DNA from: Marinobacter antarcticus
GTDB lineage: Bacteria > Pseudomonadota > Gammaproteobacteria > Pseudomonadales > Oleiphilaceae
Assembly: GCF_900142385.1 (NCBI RefSeq)
Contig: NZ_FRAQ01000003.1
Coordinates: 62,001-126,000 of the forward strand
Direction of reading: 5' to 3'
Length of the DNA: 64,000 bases
A program made the position numbers and the translations under genes. The notes under the pieces were generated by a model. That model ran no database searches and was not told where the DNA came from. It was given only the letters and a program-made list of their open reading frames with translations. The stretch's first letter is position 1, and each line of letters begins with the position of its first letter. This document shows positions 10,159 to 19,146 of the stretch, piece after piece.

Positions 10159-10541
10159 CGCAGCCCTTTACCGATACCCACGAGCACAATAAAGTTGAGC
10201 CAGGGTACGCGCATTATTCCGCCGACCAGCGTCAGCGCGTCGCCGCCCAATGGCAGCCAGCCCAGCAGTAAAGACCACTGCCCATAGCGGTTAAAGCTGT
10301 TCCGGGCCTTATGCAGCTGTGTCTCGCTGATCGGAAACCAGCGCTTGTGTTTGAAACGGTCTACTTGCCTGCCAATGACGCCGTTAACCACAGACCCCAG
10401 AGTGTTGCCGAGTGTGGCCCAAAGCCATAGCCACCACAGAGAATATCCCTGAACAACCAGCGTCCCTATCAGTATTTCTGAATAGGCCGGTAGCAGCGTG
10501 GCCGCGGCGAAAGAGGTCAGGAACAGTGTCAGGTAGACCAC
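10098..10541 (-). CDS. YqaA/DedA-like membrane protein
   Basis: This 147-aa inner-membrane protein has about four hydrophobic segments. The pattern TLLPAYSEILIGTLVVQG near the start, GNTLGSVVNGVIGR in the middle, and LGWLPLGGDALTLVGGIMR are typical of the YqaA branch of the SNARE-associated/DedA (VTT) superfamily, which includes lipid scramblases and transporters. No substrate can be assigned. Its last ~20 codons lie on the complement of the ABC1 kinase C-terminus, a convergent overlap. Confidence 0.85.
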   Translation of the reverse strand: MVYLTLFLTSFAAATLLPAYSEILIGTLVVQGYSLWWLWLWATLGNTLGSVVNGVIGRQVDRFKHKRWFPISETQLHKARNSFNRYGQWSLLLGWLPLGGDALTLVGGIMRVPWLNFIVLVGIGKGLRYAFVIWLVAEASGVPSPSP

Positions 10542-10726
10542 AGAATTCTCCTTGCGCTGATGGGCATGTTTCTCCTTTTGGTAAGCGAAAGCTTTCTACG
10601 TATGATCCGGTACTATGGCGGTCATTCAAAGCATCAATTTTTAATTTTCCGCAACCATGTCATCATGAATTCATCATTTTGCGCAGCCCCGGAGTGATTC
10701 CGGGAAAACTATTCCGGAGGTTTTTT

Positions 10727-10981
10727 ATGGAGCAGGTGACTATTTACGGTCGTTCAAGTTGCGGGTTTTGCGTGCGTGCAAAGAGCCTGTGTGAGTCCCG
10801 CAACATGCCGTATACCTGGGTCGATATGATCGAGCATGACATGACCAAGGCGGACATCGCTGACAAAATCGGCCGCCCTGTCTACACGGTTCCGCAGATT
10901 CTTGTGGGTGACAGGTATATCGGTGGTTTCGACCAGTTCGCCGCATACGTGCGTGAGCAGGAAGCAAGTCAGGCTCGCTGA
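10727..10981 (+). CDS. GrxA-type glutaredoxin with CGFC active site
   Basis: This 84-aa thiol-disulfide oxidoreductase resembles E. coli Grx1: YGRSSCGFCVRAK at the active site, TVPQILVGDRYIGGFDQFAAYV at the glutathione-binding end. The active site is Cys12-Gly-Phe-Cys15 instead of the usual CPYC. The residues VPQI (cis-Pro) and GG are kept, so the protein should still fold and bind glutathione. The start is set by ATTCCGGAGG seven bases upstream of the ATG. A strong terminator follows. Confidence 0.92.
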   Translation: MEQVTIYGRSSCGFCVRAKSLCESRNMPYTWVDMIEHDMTKADIADKIGRPVYTVPQILVGDRYIGGFDQFAAYVREQEASQAR

Positions 10982-11000
10982 TTCTTGCTTTAAAGCTTTG

Positions 11001-11040
11001 AAAAAAAGGGCCCTGCAGCAATTCTGCAGGGCCCTTTTTT
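11001..11040. terminator. Bidirectional intrinsic terminator
   Basis: An 11-bp perfect G+C-rich stem (11008-11018 with 11024-11034) has a five-base loop. It is preceded by seven A and followed by six T, so it can stop transcription from the glutaredoxin gene on the plus strand and from the phosphofructokinase gene on the minus strand. Confidence 0.93.
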
Positions 11041-11086
11041 GGCGGCCCGGAAAGGCCTGTACAGAGCGGGAAGAGAATCCGGGCTA

Positions 11087-12349
11087 TCAGAACTTAAAGT
11101 CGGTCTTCAGCTTCTTCTCTGCCAGAGTGTTCTTCAGTTTCGCAACCCGGGGTAAGCCATTGTCGAAAGGAGGAAAGCTCTCTCCGGCAATCAGTGGCTC
11201 AAGGTACTCCCGGCACTCCCGTGTAATACCAAAACCGTCATCAGTGATGTAATGGATCGGCATTTTCTTTTCCTGGTTGGCCACTTCGCTGAGTGGAGCC
11301 TCGCCAATCTTCCAGCGGTACGGCTTTGCCTGCTCGCGCACAATGGTTGGCATAACGGCCTGCTTCCCGTCCAGTGCCATATCCACGGCAGCTTTGCCGA
11401 CAGCGTAAGCCTGCTCAACGTCGGTTGCGGAGGCAATATGGCGCGCGCTGCGCTGCAGATAGTCCGCGACCGCCCAGTGGTATTTGTGCCCCAGTGCCTG
11501 TTTGACCATATTAGCCAGTGCCGGCGCCACGCCGCCGAGCTGGGTGTGGCCAAAGGCATCCTTGGCTCCGGCGTCTGCCAGAAAACGGCCATCTTCGTAC
11601 TGGGCGCCTTCAGACGCGACAACCACGCAGTAGCCATACTCCTTCACACAGAAGTCGACCCGATCCAGAAACGCATCGCGGTTAAACGGGATTTCCGGGA
11701 ACAGAATGATGTGGGGTGGCTCGCCTTCGCCTTGGCCAGCCAAGCCTCCGGAAGCCGCAATCCAGCCAGCGTGACGACCCATTACTTCAAGAATGAACAC
11801 CTTGGTGGAAGTCTCGCACATGGATTTGATATCCAGGCTGGCTTCCAGTGTAGAGGTGGCAATGTACTTGGCCACTGAACCAAAGCCCGGGCAACAATCC
11901 GTAAACGGCAGGTCGTTGTCCACCGTTTTGGGAATACCGATACAGGTAATGGGATAGCCCAACTTCTCGCCCATCTGCGAGACCTTGTAGGCTGTATCCT
12001 GGGAGTCACCGCCACCGTTGTAGAAGAAGTAGCCGATATCGTGGGCGCGGAATACTTCAATAAGGCGCTCGTATTCACGACGGTTTTCCGAGAAGTTTTT
12101 CAGCTTGTGGCGACAGGAACCGAAGGCTCCACCTGGGGTGTGGATAAGCTCCTGAATGGCCTTTTCACTTTCAAGGCTGGTATCAATCAGCTCTTCGTTC
12201 AGCGCGCCCAGAATGCCGTTGCGCCCGGCAAACACTTTGCCGATTTTGTCCGGGTGCTTGCGGGCGGTCTGAATGACCCCGCAGGCACTGGCGTTGATGA
12301 CGGCGGTAACTCCGCCAGACTGAGCGTAGAATGCGTTCTTGATGGCCAT
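11087..12349 (-). CDS. pfp: 6-phosphofructokinase, pyrophosphate-dependent type
   Basis: This 420-aa PFK-family protein phosphorylates fructose 6-phosphate. The phosphoryl-donor motif is GGGDSQD (112-118), where ATP-PFKs have GGDGS, and the catalytic motif is PKTVDND (140-146), whose Lys replaces the Gly of ATP enzymes. Both substitutions are the accepted marks of PPi-dependent enzymes, which are reversible and can serve gluconeogenesis. The substrate motif MGRHAGWIAASGGLA follows. Donor choice is inferred from motifs only. Confidence 0.92.
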   Translation of the reverse strand: MAIKNAFYAQSGGVTAVINASACGVIQTARKHPDKIGKVFAGRNGILGALNEELIDTSLESEKAIQELIHTPGGAFGSCRHKLKNFSENRREYERLIEVFRAHDIGYFFYNGGGDSQDTAYKVSQMGEKLGYPITCIGIPKTVDNDLPFTDCCPGFGSVAKYIATSTLEASLDIKSMCETSTKVFILEVMGRHAGWIAASGGLAGQGEGEPPHIILFPEIPFNRDAFLDRVDFCVKEYGYCVVVASEGAQYEDGRFLADAGAKDAFGHTQLGGVAPALANMVKQALGHKYHWAVADYLQRSARHIASATDVEQAYAVGKAAVDMALDGKQAVMPTIVREQAKPYRWKIGEAPLSEVANQEKKMPIHYITDDGFGITRECREYLEPLIAGESFPPFDNGLPRVAKLKNTLAEKKLKTDFKF

Positions 12350-12504
12350 CTCGGGGTGGAGCCTCCTGCGGTTTCAATTATGGCGCAGATGATACGCCAA
12401 ACGCATACGATTTTCATGGCAAGAAGTGCGGATGGCAGTGCTCTTGACGGAGTCGGGCGGATACGGGAGGCTTGTCGGGTTTAAACGAAGAGGACAGTCG
12501 GCGA

Positions 12505-13899
12505 ATGCATATTCATATCCTGGGAATCTGTGGCACGTTTATGGGCAGCCTGGCTGTTCTGGCAAGGGAGCTTGGCCACACAGTTACTGGTTCCGATCAG
12601 GGCGTTTATCCGCCCATGAGTACTCAGCTTGAGGCTCAGGGCATAGGCCTGATGGATGGCTTCAGTGCACAGCACCTTGAGCCAAAGCCTGATCTGGTGT
12701 TGATAGGTAACGCCATGTCCCGGGGCAACCCCGAGGTGGAGGCGGTACTTAACCGCAACATTGATTACATGTCTGGCCCCGAGTGGCTGTCCCGCGAAGT
12801 GCTGCGGCATCGCTGGGTTATGGCCGTCGCCGGCACTCATGGTAAAACCACTACCACCGCCATGCTGCTCTGGATTCTTGAGCAGGCAGGGCTTGCGCCT
12901 GGTTATCTGGTGGGGGGGGTGCCCAAAGATTTTCCGGTTTCGGCCAGTCTCGGAAACAGTGATTTTTTTGTCATTGAAGCCGACGAGTACGACAGCGCAT
13001 TCTTCGACAAGCGCTCCAAGTTTATCCACTATCGCCCTCATACTCTGATTCTGAACAATCTTGAGTTTGATCATGCGGATATCTTCGACAACGTAGAAGC
13101 GATTGAACGTCAGTTCCACTATCTGGTTCGCACAGTCCCTTCCCAGGGGCTGATAATCCGCCCAAGCCTGGATGCCCATCTTGATAAGGCTGTGGCCATG
13201 GGCTGCTGGAGCCCTGTTCAGAGCGCGGCGATTGGCAGCGAGACAACGGGTATGGCGGACTGGCGCGCCGAATTGCTTGCCGAAGACGGCAGCCGGTTTA
13301 TGGTTATCCATCATGAACAGCCGGTCGCAGTGGTGAAGTGGAGCCAGACCGGCCTGCATAATGTTCGCAACGCCTTGGCAGCCATTGCAGCGGCAAGGCA
13401 TGTGGGCGTGACGCCGGATCACGCGATAGCCGCACTGTGCCGGTTCTCTGGTGTAAAACGTCGTATGGAATTGCTGGCGGACATTGGTGGAGTGAAGGTC
13501 TACGATGATTTCGCCCACCACCCGACGGCAATAGCGACCACGCTGGACGGATTGCGCAATCAGGTAGGCGAAGAGCCGGTTATAGCTCTTATTGAACCCC
13601 GCTCCAATACTATGAAGCAGGGCGTTCACCAGCATACGTTATTGCCGAGTGCCGCTTTGGCCGACAGGGTTTATTGGGCCAATCTCAACGATATGGACTG
13701 GTTGCCTGAGCTGGTATCTGTGTGGCAGTCAGAAAATCCTGAATCCGGGCAACACAGTGTTGAATCGACCGTAGAGGCGTTGATTGGTCGTGTATTGGCG
13801 AACCTGCCCAGCCCTTGCCACATTGTCATCATGAGTAACGGCGGCTTTGGCGGCATTCACGGTAAGCTCATTGCAGAACTCGAACGTATCCATGGCTGA
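12505..13899 (+). CDS. mpl: UDP-MurNAc:tripeptide ligase Mpl (murein recycling)
   Basis: Mpl joins recycled L-Ala-D-Glu-meso-DAP to UDP-MurNAc in the cytoplasm. The start MHIHILGICGTFMGSLA is the family's N-terminus, so ATG 12505 is preferred over a TTG 11 codons upstream. The Mur-ligase ATP loop AGTHGKTTTTAM lies at about residue 110, EADEYDSAFFD follows, and VYDDFAHHPTAI is in the C-terminal domain. It has 464 aa. ubiX follows by about 25 bp, the arrangement seen in other gammaproteobacteria. Confidence 0.95.
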   Translation: MHIHILGICGTFMGSLAVLARELGHTVTGSDQGVYPPMSTQLEAQGIGLMDGFSAQHLEPKPDLVLIGNAMSRGNPEVEAVLNRNIDYMSGPEWLSREVLRHRWVMAVAGTHGKTTTTAMLLWILEQAGLAPGYLVGGVPKDFPVSASLGNSDFFVIEADEYDSAFFDKRSKFIHYRPHTLILNNLEFDHADIFDNVEAIERQFHYLVRTVPSQGLIIRPSLDAHLDKAVAMGCWSPVQSAAIGSETTGMADWRAELLAEDGSRFMVIHHEQPVAVVKWSQTGLHNVRNALAAIAAARHVGVTPDHAIAALCRFSGVKRRMELLADIGGVKVYDDFAHHPTAIATTLDGLRNQVGEEPVIALIEPRSNTMKQGVHQHTLLPSAALADRVYWANLNDMDWLPELVSVWQSENPESGQHSVESTVEALIGRVLANLPSPCHIVIMSNGGFGGIHGKLIAELERIHG

Positions 13900-13923
13900 T
13901 CCGGGACTCAGGGAAGCATTAAG

Positions 13924-14607
13924 ATGACGGAAACCATGACTAATAATCTGTCGAAAGCACGAACGGTCAATCTCGCATTCACCGGCGCGTCCGGTGCCCA
14001 GTACGGCCTGCGTCTTCTGCAGTGCCTGGTGGCTGCAGGTTGCCGGGTTAACGTGATGATCAGTAAGGCCGCGCAGATCGTTATTGCGACAGAAACCGAC
14101 CTGAAGCTGCCGGGAACTCCGCCGGCCATGCAAAAAACCTTGTCTGAATACGCTTCTGCCGAGCCTGGCCAGGTGCTGGTGTTTGGCCGCGAAGACTGGT
14201 TTTCTCCGCCCGCTTCGGGATCTGGCGAAAAAGCACCTCTAGTGGTTTGCCCCTGCAGTACCGGAACCCTTTCCGCACTGGCTACCGGTGCCAGTAACAA
14301 CCTGATTGAGCGCGCCGGCGACGTGGCACTTAAAGAACGGCGCCAGCTGATTCTGGTGCCCCGCGAAGCACCTTATTCCGAAGTGCACCTGGAAAACATG
14401 CTGAAACTTACGCGTATGGGCGCCGTCATCATGCCGGCCAGCCCCGGGTTTTATCATCGGCCGGGTTCGGTGCAGGATCTTGTGGACTTTATTGTGGCCC
14501 GTATTCTTGACCATCTGGACCTGCCCCAGGATCTCATGCCCCGTTGGGGTGAGGCGCGCGTCAACGCCAAAACGGAGCGTAACGATGGTTTTGGCCAGCA
14601 TGATTGA
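13924..14607 (+). CDS. ubiX: Flavin prenyltransferase UbiX
   Basis: UbiX makes prenylated FMN, the cofactor of the decarboxylase UbiD in coenzyme Q synthesis. Family features are [18 protein letters not shown] near the N-terminus, [18 protein letters not shown] in the middle, and [17 protein letters not shown] with the Glu/Arg active-site pair. It has 227 aa. A second ATG at 13936 is an alternative start. It is downstream of mpl and probably shares its transcript. Confidence 0.93.
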   Translation: MTETMTNNLSKARTVNLAFTGASGAQYGLRLLQCLVAAGCRVNVMISKAAQIVIATETDLKLPGTPPAMQKTLSEYASAEPGQVLVFGREDWFSPPASGSGEKAPLVVCPCSTGTLSALATGASNNLIERAGDVALKERRQLILVPREAPYSEVHLENMLKLTRMGAVIMPASPGFYHRPGSVQDLVDFIVARILDHLDLPQDLMPRWGEARVNAKTERNDGFGQHD

Positions 14608-14692
14608 TGGTTTTAACCATTGAGCGAATCGGCCTGCCGGCAGAGACTTGGTGAGCGTTAATTACAACACTGTTCACTGACTGAGGTTTACC

Positions 14693-15832
14693 ATGATTCC
14701 ACGTACGCTCTTCGATGCTGATCTTGATGGCTTTCGGGATTCTGTCCGGAAATTCCTTGAGCAGGAAGCTGCGCCATACCACGAACAGTGGGAGAAAGAT
14801 GGCCAGGTCAGCCGTGAGCTGTGGCAGAAAGCTGGTGAGTTGGGCTTTTTGTGCCCGACCATGCCTGAGGAATACGGCGGCGTTGGCGCTGACTTCCGCT
14901 ACAGCGCGGTCGTGATGGAGGAGGTCTCCCGGGCCGGGCTTTCCGGTATCGGCTGGACTCTGCATTCCGATATTGTCGCACCTTATATTCTGAACTATGG
15001 CTCGGAAGAGCTGAAAAAACACTACCTGCCCAAAATGGCCTCTGGTGAAATTATTACTGCCATTGCCATGAGCGAGCCGGGTGCCGGTTCCGACCTTCAG
15101 GGCGTGAAAACCACCGCGTTGAAAGATGGCGACCACTACATTCTGAACGGCTCCAAAACCTTTATTACCAACGGCCAGATGGCAGACATGGTGATTGTTG
15201 TTGCCAAAACCGATCCGAAAGAAGGCGCTAAAGGGATCAGCCTGCTGCTGGTTGAAACTGCTTGGGAAGGTTTTGAAAAAGGCCAGAACCTGAACAAAGT
15301 CGGCATGAAGGCTCAGGATACCTCCGAGCTGTTTTTTCAGGATGTTACCGTTCCCGTCACGCATCTGCTGGGATCCATGGAAGGGCAGGGCTTCTTGCAG
15401 TTGATGCAGGAACTCCCAGCTGAGCGTTTGCAGATTGGCCTTACCGCTATAGCCTCCGCAGAAGCGGCCTGGCAGTGGACACTGGATTACGTGAAAGAGC
15501 GTAAAGCCTTCGGCAAGCCGGTAATCAAATTCCAGAATACCCGCTTCAAAATGGCCGAGATGAAAGCAGATATCACGGCAGCCAGGGTGTTCACCGATCG
15601 CTGCCTGGAGCTCCATCTTGAGAAGAAGCTGGATATTCCAACTGCAGCAATGCTGAAGCAATACACAACGGACCTGCAGTGCCGGGTGATGGATGAGTGT
15701 GTTCAGCTACACGGTGGCTACGGATATATGTGGGAATACCCGATTGCTCGCGCCTGGGCAGACTCACGCGTGCAGCGGATCTATGGCGGAACCAACGAAA
15801 TCATGAAAGAAATCGTTGCACGGGCGTTCTGA
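14693..15832 (+). CDS. Acyl-CoA dehydrogenase
   Basis: This 379-aa FAD enzyme oxidises acyl-CoA to enoyl-CoA. The flavin-contact segment AIAMSEPGAGSDLQGV (about residues 122-137), KTFITNGQMADMVIVV, and the C-terminal DECVQLHGGYGYMWEYP are standard. RIYGGTNEIMKEIVARAF at the end holds the expected catalytic Glu. The chain length of the substrate cannot be read, though long-chain enzymes resemble it most. It is a single-gene unit closed by a strong terminator. Confidence 0.92.
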   Translation: MIPRTLFDADLDGFRDSVRKFLEQEAAPYHEQWEKDGQVSRELWQKAGELGFLCPTMPEEYGGVGADFRYSAVVMEEVSRAGLSGIGWTLHSDIVAPYILNYGSEELKKHYLPKMASGEIITAIAMSEPGAGSDLQGVKTTALKDGDHYILNGSKTFITNGQMADMVIVVAKTDPKEGAKGISLLLVETAWEGFEKGQNLNKVGMKAQDTSELFFQDVTVPVTHLLGSMEGQGFLQLMQELPAERLQIGLTAIASAEAAWQWTLDYVKERKAFGKPVIKFQNTRFKMAEMKADITAARVFTDRCLELHLEKKLDIPTAAMLKQYTTDLQCRVMDECVQLHGGYGYMWEYPIARAWADSRVQRIYGGTNEIMKEIVARAF

Positions 15833-15847
15833 ACCGCATTCCGCAAT

Positions 15848-15880
15848 AGCCCCGGGATCAGCTCCCGGGGCTTGTTTGTT
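15848..15880 (+). terminator. Intrinsic terminator after acyl-CoA dehydrogenase
   Basis: A 10-bp perfect stem (15848-15857 with 15863-15872) has a five-base loop and is followed by a T-rich stretch, 16 bases after the stop codon of the acyl-CoA dehydrogenase. Confidence 0.9.
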
Positions 15881-15965
15881 ACCAAACTTTACAAATTGCC
15901 AAGCCTATCAAGGTCTCCGGCAGCCACATCCCCTAAAGTAACGGCACAACCTCTAACAAGGATAT

Positions 15966-16160
15966 ATGGTTGCCGTGATGAATCGCCTGATTTGCCTGCC
16001 TGTTTCCGTTCTTTTTCTCACCATTGCCGGTTGCGGCAAGGAATCCGATGAGTTGCCCGTGGACGGGCGCGACTTTGAGAGTGTGCCATCTGGTGTGTAC
16101 GCGAGGGTAGATTATCGCTACAAGAATCTGTCGGAATACTTTGTCGAGCTGCTGGAATAA
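15966..16160 (+). CDS. Small hypothetical lipoprotein
   Basis: This 64-aa protein has a hydrophobic N-terminus ending in the lipobox LTIAGC, predicting a lipid-anchored mature peptide of only about 38 residues (CGKESDELP... to YFVELLE). I do not recognise a family. The mature part is acidic with a Tyr-rich end. An AAGGA site lies just before ATG 15966, and ATG 15978 is an alternative start. It stands alone between an acyl-CoA dehydrogenase and tRNA-Leu. Confidence 0.65.
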   Translation: MVAVMNRLICLPVSVLFLTIAGCGKESDELPVDGRDFESVPSGVYARVDYRYKNLSEYFVELLE

Positions 16161-16268
16161 TCGGCAGCCGTGCAGGGTTGGGACGGCAGGGTGCAAGACC
16201 TGATTTGGGCTAGTGCCGTATTCAATATTCAAGTTTTTGGGGAAGTTCACACTTCTCGGGGAGAGGAG

Positions 16269-16355
16269 TGGTGCCGAGGAGAGGACTTGAACCTCCACGC
16301 CCTTGCGAGCACTAGCACCTGAAGCTAGCGTGTCTACCAATTTCACCACCTCGGC
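16269..16355 (-). tRNA. tRNA-Leu (CAG)
   Basis: This 87-nt class II tRNA includes an encoded CCA. The anticodon stem CTAGC/GCTAG closes a seven-base loop TTCAGGT with anticodon CAG. A variable arm and the T-arm GGTTCAAGTCC are visible, and the acceptor arm GCCGAGG pairs with CCTCGGC. Confidence 0.96.
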
Positions 16356-16522
16356 AGGTGATTTGCAGATTTACCGTTAGTTTGTTGAAAACTAGGCGTT
16401 TCTGCCAAAGATGAAATGTTACCTCATCAGATGGCGCGTACTTTAATAATTCCCACTGAAGCTGTCAAACGTTTTTTCAGTAAACGGGTCTAAGGTATTT
16501 GTGCGTATAAATGGTGGGTTGT

Positions 16523-16551
16523 TAGGCAGTCGATCCGTACCAACGTATACT
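16523..16551 (+). promoter_or_regulatory. Candidate sigma70 promoter for rnr
   Basis: TAGGCA (16523-16528) and TATACT (16546-16551) are separated by 17 bases, about 60 bp upstream of the rnr ATG. The -10 box is good and the -35 box is moderate (4 of 6). Confidence 0.4.
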
Positions 16552-16608
16552 ATGCTGTAAATGAATGTGAACAGCGCCGCTGTGGCGCAGTATTGAACAA
16601 GGACCCGA

Positions 16609-19131
16609 ATGGTTTCCAGGAATAAAAAACACCAAGACCCCCACGCCGGCCGTGAGGCTCAAAATTATGACAACCCGATTCAAAGCCGGGAATTCATTCT
16701 CGCGCACCTGAAAGAACGGGGGGCGCCGGCAACACACGAAACATTGTGTTCAGAGTTCGGCCAGACAACTCCGGAAGGCATCGAGGCGCTGAGGCGCCGG
16801 TTGATTGCCATGTGTCGGGATGGTCAGCTTATTTGCAATCGCCGCGACGCCTACCTTCCGATTGAAGAGGCCGATCTGGTCAGCGGCCGGGTTATTGGTC
16901 ATAGAGATGGCTTCGGGTTCCTGGTGCCGGATGATGGCGGGTCTGACCTGTTTCTCACCGCGCGCCAGATGCGCATGGTGTTTCACGGTGATCGGGTGGT
17001 CGCACGCGTAGACAAGGTTGATGACCGTGGCCGGCGTGAAGGCGTCATTGTTGATGTCATAGAGCACCGGACGCATCAGACGGTAGGGCGCTTTTTCAAT
17101 GAAAGCGGTATTGCCTACGTGGTGCCTGAGAACGCCCGGATCAATCACGAAATATTGGTGCCAGAAGAGAATATCGGAGAGGCTCTCCATGGCCAGTATG
17201 TTGTTGTGGACATATTGCGCCAGCCCTCAGGTCGCACCAAGCCAACTGGCAAAATAGTCGAGATTCTGGGGGAGCATATGGCCCCGGGGATGGAAATTGA
17301 CGTGGCTATTCGCTCTTACGATATTCCCCACAGCTGGCCCACGGAGGTGGGCGAGCAGGCGGCAGCTATTTCGGGTGAAGTGGCAGAAAAGGATAAAGCC
17401 AACCGGGTAGATATCCGCAATATGCGGCTGGTGACCATCGATGACGAGACGGCCCGGGATTTCGACGATGCGATATACTGCGAGCCCCGTGGCCGCGGTG
17501 CCTATCGTCTGGTGGTGGCAATAGCTGATGTATCTCATTATGTGCGTACGGATTCACCCCTCGATGAGGAGGCTCTGCGCCGGGGCAACTCGGTTTACTT
17601 CCCGGATCACGTAGTGCCCATGCTGCCTGAGAAGCTTTCCAACGGCCTGTGCTCTTTGAATCCGGACGTTGATCGCCTGTGCATGGTGGCAGATATGACC
17701 ATCAGTGCTGCGGGAAACATCAGCGGGTACACCTTTTACCAGGCGGTAATGCGCAGCCATGCCCGGCTGACCTACAACAAGGTCAGCGATATGCTGGAGC
17801 GGCCCGACTCGGAGCCGGGTTACCGTCTGTCGGCACAGTATGCGGATGTGCTGCCACACCTGCACAACCTGTACGATCTTTACAAGCTGCTGCGCAAAGC
17901 GCGAACAGAGCGCGGTGCTATTGATTTCGAAACCACTGAAACCCGAATTGTTTTTGATGCCGAGCGTAAAATCGAAGAGATTGTGCCGGTGCACCGCAAT
18001 GATGCTCACAAAATTGTGGAAGAGAGCATGCTGTGCGCCAACGTGGCAGCGGCGCGTTTCCTCAAGAAGCACAAAATGCCGGCGCTTTACCGGGTGCATG
18101 ATGGCCCCTCTGTAGAGCGACTTAATTCGGTACGCCTGTTCCTGGGTGAGCTTGGCTTGCAGTTGGGTGGCGGAGACGAGCCGACTTCGGCTGATTACCA
18201 GGGGTTGTTATCCCAGATAAAAGACAGACCGGATGCCAATGTGATCCAGACTGTCATGCTGCGTTCACTGAGCCAGGCGGTTTACAGCCCGGAAGAGAGT
18301 GGTCACTTTGGCCTTGGTTTTCCGAGCTATGCCCACTTTACCTCACCGATTCGTCGCTACCCGGATCTGATTGTGCACAGGGCTATCAAGTCGCGGATTC
18401 ACAATCCTGAGGTAACGAAGGATGTCGTGTCACCGCGCGTCTCCGATCCGGAGCTGGTGAAGTACCCTTACGATTATGCCCGCATGGAGAAGCTGGGCGA
18501 GCATGTATCGATGACTGAACGGCGGGCCGATGACGCCACTCGTGATGTCATGGCGTGGCTCAAGTGCGAGTTTCTCAGTGATCACGTTGGGGAAGAATTT
18601 GACGGGGTGATCGCCTCAGTAGTGCCCTTCGGGTTCTTTGTTGAGCTGTCGGATGTATACATTGAAGGCCTGGTGCATATCTCTGCGCTCAGCGGCGATT
18701 ATTTCCATCATGACTCAGCGAAGCACCGCCTGATTGGCGAGCGGACAGCTGTCAGCTTCCGCCTGGGTGATGAGGTGCGCGTTCGTGTGATGCGGGTTGG
18801 CCTTGAAGACCGCAAGATCGATCTGGAGCTTATCAGTACACCGCAACGCCGCCAAGCTGACCGGGATGCACTTGATGTGCCCAAGCGTGACAGCCGTGGA
18901 AAGAATGGTAAGCGTTCCGATAAGGGGCGTGGCCGTGGCGGAGCTCCCGGTGCTGATAAGTCGGGAAAAGGCGGAAAAGTGGGAAAGCCTGGAAAGACGG
19001 GTAAGCCAGCTAGCGCGAAAGCCCAGCTAGTGGCTGAAGCCGCCCAAGAGGCTGGTAAAAAGCCGAAGAAAAGCTCGGGTAAGCCAGCTGGTACCCGTAA
19101 GCCGCGAAAATCGCCGAAGTCAGACAAATAA
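16609..19131 (+). CDS. rnr: Ribonuclease R
   Basis: RNase R is a processive 3'-5' exoribonuclease that degrades structured RNA and matures rRNA/tmRNA. In its 840 aa are a winged-helix N-terminus (about 25-85), cold-shock domains, and the RNB catalytic domain beginning IDDETARDFDDAIYCE (about 277-292) with the metal-binding Asp cluster. The domain continues to SYAHFTSPIRRYPDL. An S1 domain follows (about 655-745), then a Lys/Gly/Pro-rich tail of about 90 residues. rlmB follows by 15 bp, as in E. coli. Confidence 0.96.
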   Translation: MVSRNKKHQDPHAGREAQNYDNPIQSREFILAHLKERGAPATHETLCSEFGQTTPEGIEALRRRLIAMCRDGQLICNRRDAYLPIEEADLVSGRVIGHRDGFGFLVPDDGGSDLFLTARQMRMVFHGDRVVARVDKVDDRGRREGVIVDVIEHRTHQTVGRFFNESGIAYVVPENARINHEILVPEENIGEALHGQYVVVDILRQPSGRTKPTGKIVEILGEHMAPGMEIDVAIRSYDIPHSWPTEVGEQAAAISGEVAEKDKANRVDIRNMRLVTIDDETARDFDDAIYCEPRGRGAYRLVVAIADVSHYVRTDSPLDEEALRRGNSVYFPDHVVPMLPEKLSNGLCSLNPDVDRLCMVADMTISAAGNISGYTFYQAVMRSHARLTYNKVSDMLERPDSEPGYRLSAQYADVLPHLHNLYDLYKLLRKARTERGAIDFETTETRIVFDAERKIEEIVPVHRNDAHKIVEESMLCANVAAARFLKKHKMPALYRVHDGPSVERLNSVRLFLGELGLQLGGGDEPTSADYQGLLSQIKDRPDANVIQTVMLRSLSQAVYSPEESGHFGLGFPSYAHFTSPIRRYPDLIVHRAIKSRIHNPEVTKDVVSPRVSDPELVKYPYDYARMEKLGEHVSMTERRADDATRDVMAWLKCEFLSDHVGEEFDGVIASVVPFGFFVELSDVYIEGLVHISALSGDYFHHDSAKHRLIGERTAVSFRLGDEVRVRVMRVGLEDRKIDLELISTPQRRQADRDALDVPKRDSRGKNGKRSDKGRGRGGAPGADKSGKGGKVGKPGKTGKPASAKAQLVAEAAQEAGKKPKKSSGKPAGTRKPRKSPKSDK

Positions 19132-19146
19132 CAGGAAGTTGAATCA

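Noticed and set aside
12481..13635. 384-codon open frame on the minus strand
   Set aside because: It lies wholly antisense to mpl, whose family motifs are intact, and its translation shows no recognisable domain.
14561..15661. 366-codon open frame on the minus strand
   Set aside because: Antisense to ubiX and the acyl-CoA dehydrogenase. Low-complexity Phe/His/Gln-rich translation without motifs.
18900..19130. Repetitive GGxAAAGxxGG-type DNA
   Set aside because: Explained by the Lys/Gly/Pro-rich C-terminal tail of RNase R, which is expected in this family.
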